From the NCBI GenBank assembly GCA_963787675.1, contig CAWBDV010000007.1:806001-870000 (forward strand): a stretch of DNA of 64,000 nucleotides, read 5' to 3'. Positions within the stretch are counted from its first letter, which is position 1; each line of letters starts with the position of its first letter. The notes under the pieces are model-generated. The model made no database searches and was not told the DNA's origin. It saw nothing but the letters and a program-made list of their open reading frames with translations. Source of the DNA: JAJPKK01 sp963787675. Lineage in GTDB: Bacteria > Pseudomonadota > Alphaproteobacteria > Rhizobiales > Xanthobacteraceae. The translations under genes and the position numbers were made by a program. Positions 7,817 to 16,405 of this stretch are shown one piece after another.

Positions 7817-10108
7817 TCAGACCCGGAGTCGCGCAGCAACGGCTGGAGGCCGGCGGGCCACCGCGGGGGTGTCCGGTTTTTCAGCCCGCTCGCCAAGCAC
7901 CACCGACAGTCGCGCGAAACGGTCCAGTTCGCCGGCTTTCAGGGGGCCGCTCGCACCCGCGATCGTCTGCAGTTCTTTGAGCAGCTTCTTGCGTGCATCT
8001 GCTTCGGGGACGAGGGACGGTAGCGCCGCCAGCGCACGCTCTGGTTCGAGCTGAAGCACGAAAAACTGATCCCGCACCATGAGCTTGAACGCGGCGAGCG
8101 ACAGATGCATGAGTTCCTTGCGCGCAACATTGAGCGCGAGCGCGCAGCGCTGGTCGAACATCTGCTCGGAGGCTGTAACGTAGAGAACCGCTCGGGTCAG
8201 GGCTTCGTTGAAGCCGCCGGTTGTCAACTTCGCGGCGTATGCCTCGGTGCGAACGTGTTGTTCGGCGATTTTATCGGGCGACGTGCTGGGGGACGGCCGC
8301 ACCGTGCTGTCGTCGTTGATGCCGAGGAGCGCCTGTACGAAGGGAGAGCCGTAGATTCCAAAGAACATCTGCTCGGACATTTTGTCGCGCGCGGCCCGAT
8401 AGGAATCCAACCCGGCGATAATCTGGTCGGACACTTGGTTTTGCGCTTTAAGAAACGGGTTGTCGGCCGCGACCGGCTGCCGGTAAGCCGCCATGTGGGC
8501 TGCCATAGTCTCGATCCCCTTCACCCAGGGGTGGTTCTTTTCGGCGAACATCGTGTAGCTGAGCCGGAGCGGATTCATCGCCAGCGCCAAATCGGCCATC
8601 GGCTGACTGGAGAGCGCGCGCACCATGGGTTGCGTCCAGGTCCGGTAGGCCGAAAGGGTCAGGTCGGACAATTTGGCCACGGCGGCGAAGGCGCGGTCAT
8701 CTTCAGGGGAATTGCGCCCGAGCGCACGGATATCGTCGAGCGACCGCGTCTCGAAGCGGGCGATCCAATCGCCGGTGATGAACCCTTCGGCGGGCACGTC
8801 GGACGGTCTGGGCGAGATCACCATCTCGTGGAGACCGGGCGGCAGGCAGTCGATGACGTCCATCAACTGCACGAATTCCTCGTCCTGCTCCGCTCCCACC
8901 TTTGTGGAGACGAAGATCGCGAGGTGTCCGATCTTGTGGCTCAGGCAATAGACGATCGTCTGTCCGGCGGCGCGGATGTCTTCAACGTCGGAGTACAGAT
9001 CGAGAATCCAGCCCAACGTCTGGGGCGGCGGACTGATATTGTCTTCCGTCGAAGTGAACACGATGATCGGCGACGTGATGTTGCGGAGATCGAAAACCGT
9101 GCCGTCGTGCGATTTCAGCTCGTTACGGGTCAGCTTGTCGCCGATGAACAGGTTGTCCACGAGGTACTCAAGCTCGTCGCCGTTCAGCAGGATGAAATCG
9201 CCCCACCATTTCTCGAACTCCAGGTAGCGTTCTGCCCCGGTGTCGATGTGGGTGTAGACCTCGTATTGCTTGCCCCACAGCCAGTTCGCCGGGTTCAGCA
9301 TGTCGAAGTTCAGGATAAGACCGGTGCCGTCGAATTTACCGTTGCCGAGGTCGCTGGTCATCGCGGTCAGCCAGCTACCACCGAGCAGGCCGCCCGAATA
9401 ACGCATCGGGTCCTTCCCGTGCACGCCCTGCCAGTAGGACATGGGCGAGCCCGCGACGAGGCAGGGTCCGAACAGGTCCGGCCGCAGCATCGCGACCATC
9501 AGTGTCTGGTAGCCTGCCTGGCAGTTACCGATGGCGAACGGACGCGGCGCCTTCGGATGACGCTCGACCACGCGCTCGAAGAATTTCACCTGTCCCTCGA
9601 CAACGTCGAGGAATTGCTGGCCCGGCGCCGGCATCGCCCCGAAGCCGATGAAATAGACCGGATGGCCGGCATTCAGGGCATCGCCGATCTCGCTTTCGGC
9701 CTTGAAGCCGCCGATGCCCGGTCCCTGACCGGCGCGGGGATCGACCACCACGACCGGTCGCTTGCTGGGATCGATCTCGATCCCCGGCGGCGGCACGATG
9801 CGCGAGAGCGAATAGTTGATCGGCCGCTTCAGCGAGCGGCCATCCATCAGGATTTCGTGGTCGAAGCGCAGCACGGTCGCCAGCGGGCGCGATGTGATTT
9901 CGATCTCTTCGTTGCCGCGCTGCCGCATGAGATCGAGGAAAAGCATGCTGCGCTGGAGCGCATCGACCATGTAATCCGGCCAGGCCGTCATCAGGTTGCC
10001 GGCTGGCGTGCCGGCGGGAACTGGCGACGTGGAAACTCCGGAGTCGCCCGTGTTCATCGCTGACATCGGCGATGATAATTTTAGCTTTGACCGTGACCCA
10101 TTCGGCAT
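7817..10108 (-). CDS. DUF3141 protein, PHA-synthase-like alpha/beta hydrolase
   Basis: A 763-residue protein of the DUF3141 family, distantly related to PhaC polyhydroxyalkanoate synthases. The nucleophile elbow is 'GNCQAG' with Cys near 196, as in PhaC, rather than the Ser of lipases. An acid region ('STEDNISPP') and the His of 'LSHKIGHLAIF' complete a plausible triad. The C-terminal 250 residues are helical and of unknown role. ATG 10108 is chosen because GGAG lies eight bases upstream; the frame is open further upstream with no such signal. It is first in the operon. Polymer synthesis or acyl transfer is inferred from family likeness only. Confidence 0.8.
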   Translation of the reverse strand: MPNGSRSKLKLSSPMSAMNTGDSGVSTSPVPAGTPAGNLMTAWPDYMVDALQRSMLFLDLMRQRGNEEIEITSRPLATVLRFDHEILMDGRSLKRPINYSLSRIVPPPGIEIDPSKRPVVVVDPRAGQGPGIGGFKAESEIGDALNAGHPVYFIGFGAMPAPGQQFLDVVEGQVKFFERVVERHPKAPRPFAIGNCQAGYQTLMVAMLRPDLFGPCLVAGSPMSYWQGVHGKDPMRYSGGLLGGSWLTAMTSDLGNGKFDGTGLILNFDMLNPANWLWGKQYEVYTHIDTGAERYLEFEKWWGDFILLNGDELEYLVDNLFIGDKLTRNELKSHDGTVFDLRNITSPIIVFTSTEDNISPPPQTLGWILDLYSDVEDIRAAGQTIVYCLSHKIGHLAIFVSTKVGAEQDEEFVQLMDVIDCLPPGLHEMVISPRPSDVPAEGFITGDWIARFETRSLDDIRALGRNSPEDDRAFAAVAKLSDLTLSAYRTWTQPMVRALSSQPMADLALAMNPLRLSYTMFAEKNHPWVKGIETMAAHMAAYRQPVAADNPFLKAQNQVSDQIIAGLDSYRAARDKMSEQMFFGIYGSPFVQALLGINDDSTVRPSPSTSPDKIAEQHVRTEAYAAKLTTGGFNEALTRAVLYVTASEQMFDQRCALALNVARKELMHLSLAAFKLMVRDQFFVLQLEPERALAALPSLVPEADARKKLLKELQTIAGASGPLKAGELDRFARLSVVLGERAEKPDTPAVARRPPAVAARLRV

Positions 10109-10640
10109 CTTTATCTCCAGAAAAAAGGCTTCTGCCACCGCCGGTTCACCGTCAGCGTGCAATGCTCCCTTGTTCGTATTCCGATAAAGGTCATGCCCAA
10201 GTGAGCTTTTCACCCACCCGGCCACGGCGATCACCACCGTCATCACGATATGAGCGTGCGCCACCGCGCCTGACAGGCCAATCAGTTGGCCGCCGCTTTA
10301 GTTCCATCACGCCGCCGTAGGCGGGTTTATCGTTATCCGCGCGATCGGCGTCATTTGTGGCGGTATCGCGCGAGGTCTCTGAAGAACCGCGAGTGCTCGC
10401 CTATGTCGGGCGGTGGCAGTTTTCTTTCGGATCAGGTTTCCTAGAGTTGGATTTTAGAATTTTGTCGGGCGCCGGCACAGGCTCGGAAACTACTCAATAG
10501 CTGTTCGCCGGGAGAGGCTTTCGGTCCTGACCGGTCGCCGTCGCACTCCCGAAAATGACCGCATTGTCAGAGTCGAGCACACTGCTTGCGGCTGCTCGTT
10601 TCAGGTAGCCGCATATGCTGTTTGACGATTTCTTTTCGCT
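10109..10640. promoter_or_regulatory. intergenic region upstream of the DUF3141 operon
   Basis: About 530 bases with no supported gene. It must hold the promoter for the minus-strand five-gene operon, but no clear -35/-10 pair or operator could be picked out by eye. It ends at the right copy of the 58-bp repeat. Confidence 0.4.
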
Positions 10641-10698
10641 CTAAGTCCTTGAACTGCAAAGAGTAGATAAAATTGGTTGTGGGTCCCCGCAACCAACC
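10641..10698. repeat. direct repeat, right copy (att-like)
   Basis: Right-hand partner of 901-958, 50 of 58 bases identical and in the same orientation. It also ends in CCCCGCAACCAACC. Just downstream is a plus-strand terminator hairpin, as often found behind tRNA genes, yet no tRNA body is present upstream. The spacing to the other copy is 9740 bases. Confidence 0.6.
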
Positions 10699-10725
10699 TT
10701 CCCCCACACTCAGGTCATGCAAATG

Positions 10726-10746
10726 GGCCGCGTTGGCGGCCTTTTT
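10726..10746 (+). terminator. rho-independent terminator
   Basis: GGCCGC (10726-10731), loop GTTG, GCGGCC (10736-10741) and five T bases form a compact, classic terminator on the plus strand. No plus-strand gene precedes it here. It probably ended a lost tRNA or other gene at this junction. Confidence 0.65.
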
Positions 10747-10878
10747 CGTTGATGCGTTGCGACGGTTCCGCGATCCGCGACTTCCAATGGCAGAGCCGGT
10801 CTCGAAAATCTGGACAGGACGATAAGTGGAGTTTCTGCCTGACAGCAGGCACGCTGTGCCTGCGAATCAGGAGAGACG

Positions 10879-11190
10879 ATGACCAGACGAGCCCGCCGGA
10901 ATCACACGCCGGCCTTCAAGGCCCAGGTGGCGCTTGCCGCGATCAAGGGCGAGTTGACGCTTGGCCAGCTTGCGGAACAATTCGATGTCCACCCGAACCA
11001 GATCACGGCGTAGAAGGCGCTGCTTCAGGAAGGAGCTGCCGATGTTTTCGGGGCCGGTAGCGGTGGGAAGCCGATGCCGCCTACGGTCGACGTGAAGTCG
11101 CTTCATGCGAAGATCGGAGAACTGACGCTGGAAAATGATTTTTTAGAGGGCGCGCTCAGCAAAGCCGGCCTACTGAGCGCAAAACGATGA
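10879..11190 (+). pseudogene. IS3-family transposase OrfA, interrupted by amber stop
   Basis: The frame encodes the small helix-turn-helix protein of IS3-type elements ('FKAQVALAAIKGELTLGQLA', 'FDVHPNQIT'). At 11011-11013 a TAG stands where this family normally has a TGG tryptophan in the 'ITAWK' motif. The frame then continues open to a TGA at 11188-11190. OrfA normally binds the terminal repeats. A leucine-rich coiled segment ('LHAKIGELTLENDFLEGAL') follows. The stop overlaps the OrfB start by ATGA. Confidence 0.75.
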
Positions 11191-12014
11191 TCGACCGTGA
11201 GCACGCTCTTTCGATCACGCGACAGGCCGAAGTGCTGAATGTGAGCCGCAGCAGCGTCTACTACCGTCCACGTCCGGTTCCGCAAGCCGACCTCGCGATC
11301 ATGCGTCGTCTCGATCGGCTGCATCTGGAGTTCCCCTTCGCAGGGGCGCGGATGTTGAGAGGCCTTTTGGCTGCCGAGGGGAGCCAGATCGGCCGCCGTC
11401 ACGTGAAGACGCTGATGCGGCGGATGGGGATAGAGGCGCTGTATCGCCGTCCGCGCACGACGAGGCCGGAGCCTGGGCACAAGATCTATCCGTATCTGCT
11501 GCGCGGGAAGGAGATCACGCACCCGAACCAGGTTTGGGCGATGGACATCACATATATCCCGATGGCCCGCGGCTTCGTCTATCTCGCCGTCGTGCTCGAC
11601 TGGGCGAGCCGCCGCGTGCTGTCGTGGCGGGTGTCGATCACACTGGAAGCGGCATTCTGCGTCGAGACGCTGCAGGACGCCTTGGTGAAGCACGGCAAGC
11701 CGGAAGTCTTCAATACCGACCAAGGTTCGCAGTTCACCGGGGCGGCCTTCACCAGCGTGCTAACCGCCAACGGCATTGCGATCAGCATGGACGGAAAAGG
11801 GGCTTGGCGGGACAACGTGCTCGTCGAGCGGCTGTGGCGCAGCGTCAAATACGAGGAGGTATATCTGAGGGCCTACGACAGCGTCGGTGAGGCGCGCACA
11901 TCGCTCGGCCGCTATCTCAATTTTTATAATACCCAAAGACCACATTCGAGCCTTGACGGAACGACACCCGATCGCGCCTACTTCCAACCGCTGCCCATCC
12001 ACATGGCAGCCTAA
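11187..12014 (+). CDS. IS3-family transposase OrfB (integrase catalytic domain)
   Basis: A 275-residue DDE transposase. An HTH_21-type region ('GARMLRGLLAAEG') precedes the rve core, where the catalytic residues are visible: Asp in 'WAMDITYI', Asp in 'NTDQGSQF' and Glu in 'LVERLWRSVKYEE'. The C-terminal 'NFYNTQRPHSSLDGTTP' is the usual family ending. Length is complete. It starts in an ATGA overlap with the broken OrfA frame, so coupling may be lost; the catalytic frame itself looks intact. Confidence 0.88.
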   Translation: MIDREHALSITRQAEVLNVSRSSVYYRPRPVPQADLAIMRRLDRLHLEFPFAGARMLRGLLAAEGSQIGRRHVKTLMRRMGIEALYRRPRTTRPEPGHKIYPYLLRGKEITHPNQVWAMDITYIPMARGFVYLAVVLDWASRRVLSWRVSITLEAAFCVETLQDALVKHGKPEVFNTDQGSQFTGAAFTSVLTANGIAISMDGKGAWRDNVLVERLWRSVKYEEVYLRAYDSVGEARTSLGRYLNFYNTQRPHSSLDGTTPDRAYFQPLPIHMAA

Positions 12015-12040
12015 CCCCGGCAGACGCTCCACTTATCGAC

Positions 12041-13993
12041 GCGGAAACTCTGTTCAGACAACCGGGACCACCTCAGACAGCGACGATTTTGCACGCGTGT
12101 GCTGATACCAGGGCGCGGGAAAGTAATATTGTACGTTTCGTGCAGTTGCGAGAATCGATTGCTGAAATCCTTGGTCACGATGGGACCACTGCAGGAGCAA
12201 TTCGCGCCGTCGATTCCTTGCGAGATGAAATCCTTAGGGTTTCAGAAAACACACTGACTAGCCGCTATCGCGTGCGCGTCGTTAAGCAAGAGCAATTGCT
12301 GCACGATGGAATCCGCCTTTCGCGCTTAATGCGTAAGACGGGTGTCGGCGGCGGCGACGAAGAGGACGAGACAGACGACCAGGGCGTGCAAGTTTCTGAG
12401 GATTACTATGGCGGGAAGTGGGGCATTCACCTGCGGGCACCGGACCTTTGGTTCGACTTGATGGACCGCTTTGGAGATCGATTTGCAGCGTTAGGTGAGC
12501 TTGCTGAAATTCGGTTTGGCGTGAAATCAGGGAAAGATGAATTCTTTTTCCCAAGGGACGTGAGCCAGGAATGCTTAGATAGATTCCCCACGTTCCATGA
12601 ATTCAAACAGGAATTTGGTGTACCCCGCCAAGAGGTTGAAGCCGGTGAGGTCAAGTTGGTAAGATGCGGTGAGAAGGGCGGAGAAATCCGTTCGATCGAA
12701 AGTAAATTTCTAGAACCTGAAGTCCACAGCCTAATGGAAGTCAAGGGCTTTACAGTAAAGGCTGAGGATTGCGCGCGCCTTATTCTGCTTGTCAACAAGC
12801 CTAAAAGTAAACTCCAAGGTACTCACCTGCTGGAATACATCCAATGGGGCGAGGCCAAGGGATGGCACAAGGGTGCGACGTGTGCCGCACGCGTAACGGA
12901 CACGCGTGCGTGGTATGACTTGACCGGCCATGTGCGGGGCGCGATGTTTTGGCCTAAATCGCAACAGTACAAGCACGCGGCCGCTTTTAACGACAATAAT
13001 CTGCAAGCCAACTGCAATCTATACGACATCACACCGGATGAGGGCGTTGATGCTACTGCGCTCGCCGGAATTTTGAATTCGAGCTTGGTTGTCTTTTCCA
13101 AATTCCAATATGGTCGGCCCGTTGGCAATGAAGGGAATCTGAAAACCGAGGTCATAGACGTAACTATGATGCCGGTACCTGACCCGCGCAAAGTCAGGAA
13201 GCAATCACTTAATCGGGTTCGCGACGCGTTCGAAATACTGAAGAAACGCCCCGCTCTACAGTTCTTGTCAGAACGTCGGATGCGAAGAATGGCCTTTACT
13301 AAGGCGGGCCGAGAAGACGAACTTGAGGAGATTTCTGATATTTCGGAACTGGATATGGATGATCGGCATGAACTTGACGATGCCGTACTGGAGCTGCTTG
13401 GTGTTATAAATCCTAAGGAGCGGCGGGCGGTCTTGGATCCGCTGTACAGTTATCTAAAGGAATTCTTTGAAAGTGTACGACAGAAAGAGGAACTGGCTAT
13501 TGCGAACAAAAATAGGTCGAAGCGGAAGGCGGCACTTTCTCCCGCTGAGATAGCAGATCAAATCCTTCAAGAGATCAAGAATAGCCACGGAAACCTTTTG
13601 CGTTCGTTTCGGGATTTTGTTGATGTAAATCGGCCATATGTTACCTTTGATTTGCCGCATGTCGGTATACCTGAAGTCCATGAGGATATTTTTGCTCGTG
13701 ACGGAAGCGTTAGGTTCTTGAAGGGAAAGAAACAGATTTCGCTTGTGCCCACTAAGAACCGCGACCAAGCAGCGCTGGTGGCAATGATCGCGTTGCAAGG
13801 CATACGTGGTTTAACTCGTGTGCCCCTCAACGCAAATGAATGCGTCGAGGTGCGCAGACGGTACGAGAAATTCGTTGCCGAGCGGGAAAAGCGGCTACAG
13901 GCGTTGATCGCGGATCGTACCGGTGATCCAGATTTGCAAGGGCATGTATTTGAAGCGCTCAGTGAGCAGATCCACCGGGAGGTGAATTCGTAA
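12041..13993 (+). pseudogene. N6-adenine DNA methyltransferase, C-terminal part
   Basis: The frame is open from the IS3 right end to a TAA at 13991-13993, about 650 residues. It lacks any methylase catalytic motif (NPPY). What remains resembles the target-recognition and C-terminal regions of large Eco57I-like N6-adenine methylases ('FGVKSGKDEFFFPRD' then 'GILNSSLVVFSKFQYGR'). A helical C-terminal half follows, with 'ELDDAVLELLGV'. The 5' half with the catalytic domain is missing, probably lost at the IS3 insertion. Base composition is lower in GC than the core genes. Whether it belonged to a type IIG, BREX-like or solitary methylase cannot be told. Confidence 0.55.
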
Positions 13994-14004
13994 GTGATCT
14001 GTGG

Positions 14005-14111
14005 ATGCAGTGCGCGACGGACGAGGAAGTGATCCAGGTCCGGCTGCCCGCAATAAGTTGCTCGACGGCGTGCGTGCGATTGAGTTTCTCGATTCGAAAC
14101 GAAGTCGTCAC
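14005..14111 (-). pseudogene. GNAT-type toxin (TacT-like), frameshifted N-terminal remnant
   Basis: A GTG at 14109-14111 overlaps the antitoxin stop as GTGA, the usual layout of DUF1778-GNAT toxin-antitoxin pairs. The frame starts 'VTTSFRIEKLNRTHAVEQL'. After a frame change the expected continuation 'GQPDLDHFLVRRALHPQ' is visible, matching the start of GNAT toxins. It then runs into the end of the methylase gene and stops matching. The acetyl-CoA-binding part is gone, so it cannot be an active toxin. Confidence 0.55.
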
Positions 14112-14398
14112 GATTTGCTTTTGGGGTCGAATACGGATCGCTCTCGAAACAGCCTCTCAAGACGTGCGTGGCGTCGTGGCGGCGCGTCGAGAGCGGCGAC
14201 AAAAGCATCCCATTTCGTGCCGTCGAGCGTGAAGATCCGCCGATCCGTGAGGCTTTCCTCCGCCGCACTGAGAGCCGTATCAAGGACGAATTCGCTCACT
14301 GACTTTCCTCCGGCGGTTGCCGCCGCCTGCAAGGTCTGCTTTGCGGCGCGCGTTAGCCGAAGATCAAGCTTCTCCGTTCGTTTGATACGTTGAACCAT
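14108..14398 (-). CDS. DUF1778-family (TacA-like) antitoxin
   Basis: A 96-residue protein beginning MVQRIKRTEKLDLRLT. The N-terminal ribbon-helix-helix ('KLDLRLTRAAKQTLQAAA', 'SVSEFVLDTALSAAEE') is typical of DUF1778 antitoxins, which bind DNA and neutralise a GNAT acetyltransferase toxin. A C-terminal toxin-binding helix follows ('WDAFVAALDAPP', 'LERLFRERSVFD'). ATG 14398 is preferred to the longer frame because conserved sequence begins there and GGGTGG lies just upstream. Its toxin is broken, so it stands as an orphan antitoxin. Confidence 0.8.
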   Translation of the reverse strand: MVQRIKRTEKLDLRLTRAAKQTLQAAATAGGKSVSEFVLDTALSAAEESLTDRRIFTLDGTKWDAFVAALDAPPRRHARLERLFRERSVFDPKSKS

Positions 14399-14624
14399 CG
14401 TGCCACCCTTTTCGCTTAAGCATATCATATTTTGCCAGACAATGTCACGACAAGGCAGGGCAACGCTGCCCGGCGGCGTTGGCGTGATCATTTTCGCTGT
14501 GGCGATCTTGGCCCGTGCAGAGGCTCGGGGAAGAGGCTAGCTTCACTTGCCAAGCTTTTTCGTGGCAGCCGGCGAGCCCATCGGAAAGCGCCGTCGGCTA
14601 CCTGCCCTACATCGGGAGGGGACC

Positions 14625-15611
14625 GTGAAACCTGCTCACCCTCATTCCCTGTGCCTGCGTCTCCTCGCGCTCGCCGTCGCCGGCGCGGTTGTCGCGCTGT
14701 CGGGCCATGCCGCATCGGCGCAAGTCCCGCGGACCATCAAGCTGGTCGTTCCGTTCTCGGCGGGGGGGCCGACGGACATCACCGGCCGCGTGCTGGCGGA
14801 GGAGATCAGTCGCGCCCAAGGCGTGACGATGGTGGTCGAAAATCGAACCGGCGCCGGCGGTCAGGTGGGGATCGAGGCCGTGGCGCGGGCTCCGGCCGAT
14901 GGCAGCACGCTGCTCCTCGTTGCCAACGGGTTTGTGGTGATGCCGCATGTGCGCAAGCCCGGCTACGATCCCTTCACCAGCTTTGAAGCGATCTGTCTTT
15001 TGGTGAAGTACCCGAACGTGATCGTGACCGAAGCCGGATCGCCGTATCGCACGCTGCCTGACCTCATCGACGCCGCCCGTGCGCATCCGGGCGATATCAC
15101 CATGGCGAGCGTTGGTCCGGGGAGCGGCTCCCAGATATCGGTCGAAATGCTCAAGCGCGCCGCCAAGGTCGACATGACATTCGTGCCGTTCCCAGGCTAC
15201 TCCCCGGCCATCAACGCGCTCCTCGGGAACCATTTGACGGCGGTGTTCGCCGACTATTCGGTGATCGCGGAGCAGTACAAGGCCGGCAAGGTGCGTGTCC
15301 TTGCCGTCGGATCGGCCCAGCGGATGCGTGCAATGCCGGACGTGCCGACCATCGCGGAGTTCGGCTTCAAGGACTACGAGGCGGAGGTCTGGTACGGGCT
15401 GTTTGCACCGGCCCACACCCCCGCGCCCGCCATTGCCCAGTTCACCGATTGGTTCAAGGCCGCCTTGCGCGCGCCGGAGGTCGAACAAAAGCTGGTCGGG
15501 CTCGGTCTTCTTCCGAATGCGACATGCGGCGCCGATTTCGCCGCGTTCGTTCGCAAGCAATATGATGACTACGGCGCCGTCATCCGCGCCGCGAACATCA
15601 AAGCGGAGTGA
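14625..15611 (+). CDS. Bug-family tripartite tricarboxylate transporter substrate-binding protein
   Basis: A 328-residue periplasmic binding protein of the TctC/Bug type. The signal peptide runs to about 'HAASAQ'. The mature protein starts with the family pattern 'RTIKLVVPFSAGGPTDI' and continues with 'VVENRTGAGGQVG' and 'VPTIAEFGFKDYE'. Such proteins deliver small carboxylates to TctAB permeases or to sensors. No tctA or tctB is nearby, which is common for Bug proteins. GTG 14625 is chosen because GGGAGGGG lies just upstream. Confidence 0.88.
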   Translation: MKPAHPHSLCLRLLALAVAGAVVALSGHAASAQVPRTIKLVVPFSAGGPTDITGRVLAEEISRAQGVTMVVENRTGAGGQVGIEAVARAPADGSTLLLVANGFVVMPHVRKPGYDPFTSFEAICLLVKYPNVIVTEAGSPYRTLPDLIDAARAHPGDITMASVGPGSGSQISVEMLKRAAKVDMTFVPFPGYSPAINALLGNHLTAVFADYSVIAEQYKAGKVRVLAVGSAQRMRAMPDVPTIAEFGFKDYEAEVWYGLFAPAHTPAPAIAQFTDWFKAALRAPEVEQKLVGLGLLPNATCGADFAAFVRKQYDDYGAVIRAANIKAE

Positions 15612-15902
15612 GCGCTTCGCGGTCGCGACTTGTCGTGCGAAAGACTTAACTCGGTTTCGCCGACACCCTCGACATATTTTCCCGCTTTTGGGATGCTGGC
15701 GACAAACTGGATATGCAGTCTGTCGAGTTCGTCGCTTATGCGACGCAGCTGCAGCTGATTTTGATTATTCGCGAAACAGCAGTGGATTGAGAATTTGCGA
15801 TTATGCGCGGATCGCGCAACGCCGGATCGCGGAACCCCGCCCGACCCGGAACGACCAAATCACCGCAATCGAAACGGCCTGCCAAGCGACAGGCGGAGCA
15901 GA
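15612..15902. other. intergenic stretch between convergent genes
   Basis: About 290 bases between the Bug protein and the convergent H-NS gene. I see no gene and no strong hairpin. Confidence 0.4.
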
Positions 15903-16274
15903 TCATTTCTTCGCGCGCACTTTGCGCGTCTTCCTCGGCATCTTCTTTGCCGTCGCGGCGATGCTGAAATCCTCGAGCTTCTTGCCGCCCTTGAGCGCCG
16001 CCGTCAGCCATCGCGGTTTAAGTCCACGGCCGGCCCAGGTCTCCGATGGATTGGCCGGGTTGCGATATTTTGGCGCGACCGGGCCGTAGGCGCCGCCACG
16101 CTTTCCAGGTGGACGGCCGCGACCGGGGCTGCCAATGCGAGAGAGTTGCGCGAGCTTGGCCTCCAGATCCTGCCGTTCGGCCGCGACCTTGGATGCGAGC
16201 GCTGCTTCAACCTGAGCTTTGAGCTCGAACAGCTTGTCGATCGGCATTGTCTTGATATTGCCAGCTGCAGCCAC
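15903..16274 (-). CDS. H-NS family nucleoid protein
   Basis: A 123-residue H-NS/HvrA-like protein. A helical oligomerisation part (about residues 10-50, 'KLFELKAQVEAALASKV') is followed by a basic linker with 'GRGRPPGK'. The conserved DNA-binding segment then reads 'KYRNPANPSETWAGRGLKP', with Trp and the Gly-Arg-Gly hook seen throughout the family. It probably silences AT-rich, often foreign DNA. GTG 16274 is chosen because AGGAGG lies eight bases upstream. Confidence 0.88.
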   Translation of the reverse strand: MAAAGNIKTMPIDKLFELKAQVEAALASKVAAERQDLEAKLAQLSRIGSPGRGRPPGKRGGAYGPVAPKYRNPANPSETWAGRGLKPRWLTAALKGGKKLEDFSIAATAKKMPRKTRKVRAKK

Positions 16275-16405
16275 GGTACGTCCTCCTAAACCGCATCGAA
16301 TCACCGCTATTTAGCGGAACTGAATTGGGCAATGTAAAGGGCACTTGCAAGCCCGACGGGCAATTATCCCCGATCCAGCAATAATTTTGCACGGCAACGA
16401 ACAAA

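Larger units (their letters stand above)
10820..12038 (+). mobile_element. IS3-family insertion sequence
   Basis: Two overlapping transposase frames lie between imperfect inverted repeats: 10820-10839 and the complement of 12019-12038 match at 18 of 20 bases (core CGATAAGTGGAG). The true ends may extend a little beyond this core. A target-site duplication was not recognised. On the right side the element directly abuts a methylase gene lacking its 5' half. The first frame contains a stop codon, so this copy is probably inactive by itself. Confidence 0.75.

Noticed and set aside
8105..10063. 652-residue plus-strand ORF opposite the DUF3141 gene
   Set aside because: It is antisense to a well-supported gene, Arg/His-rich, with no motif; a typical high-GC shadow frame.
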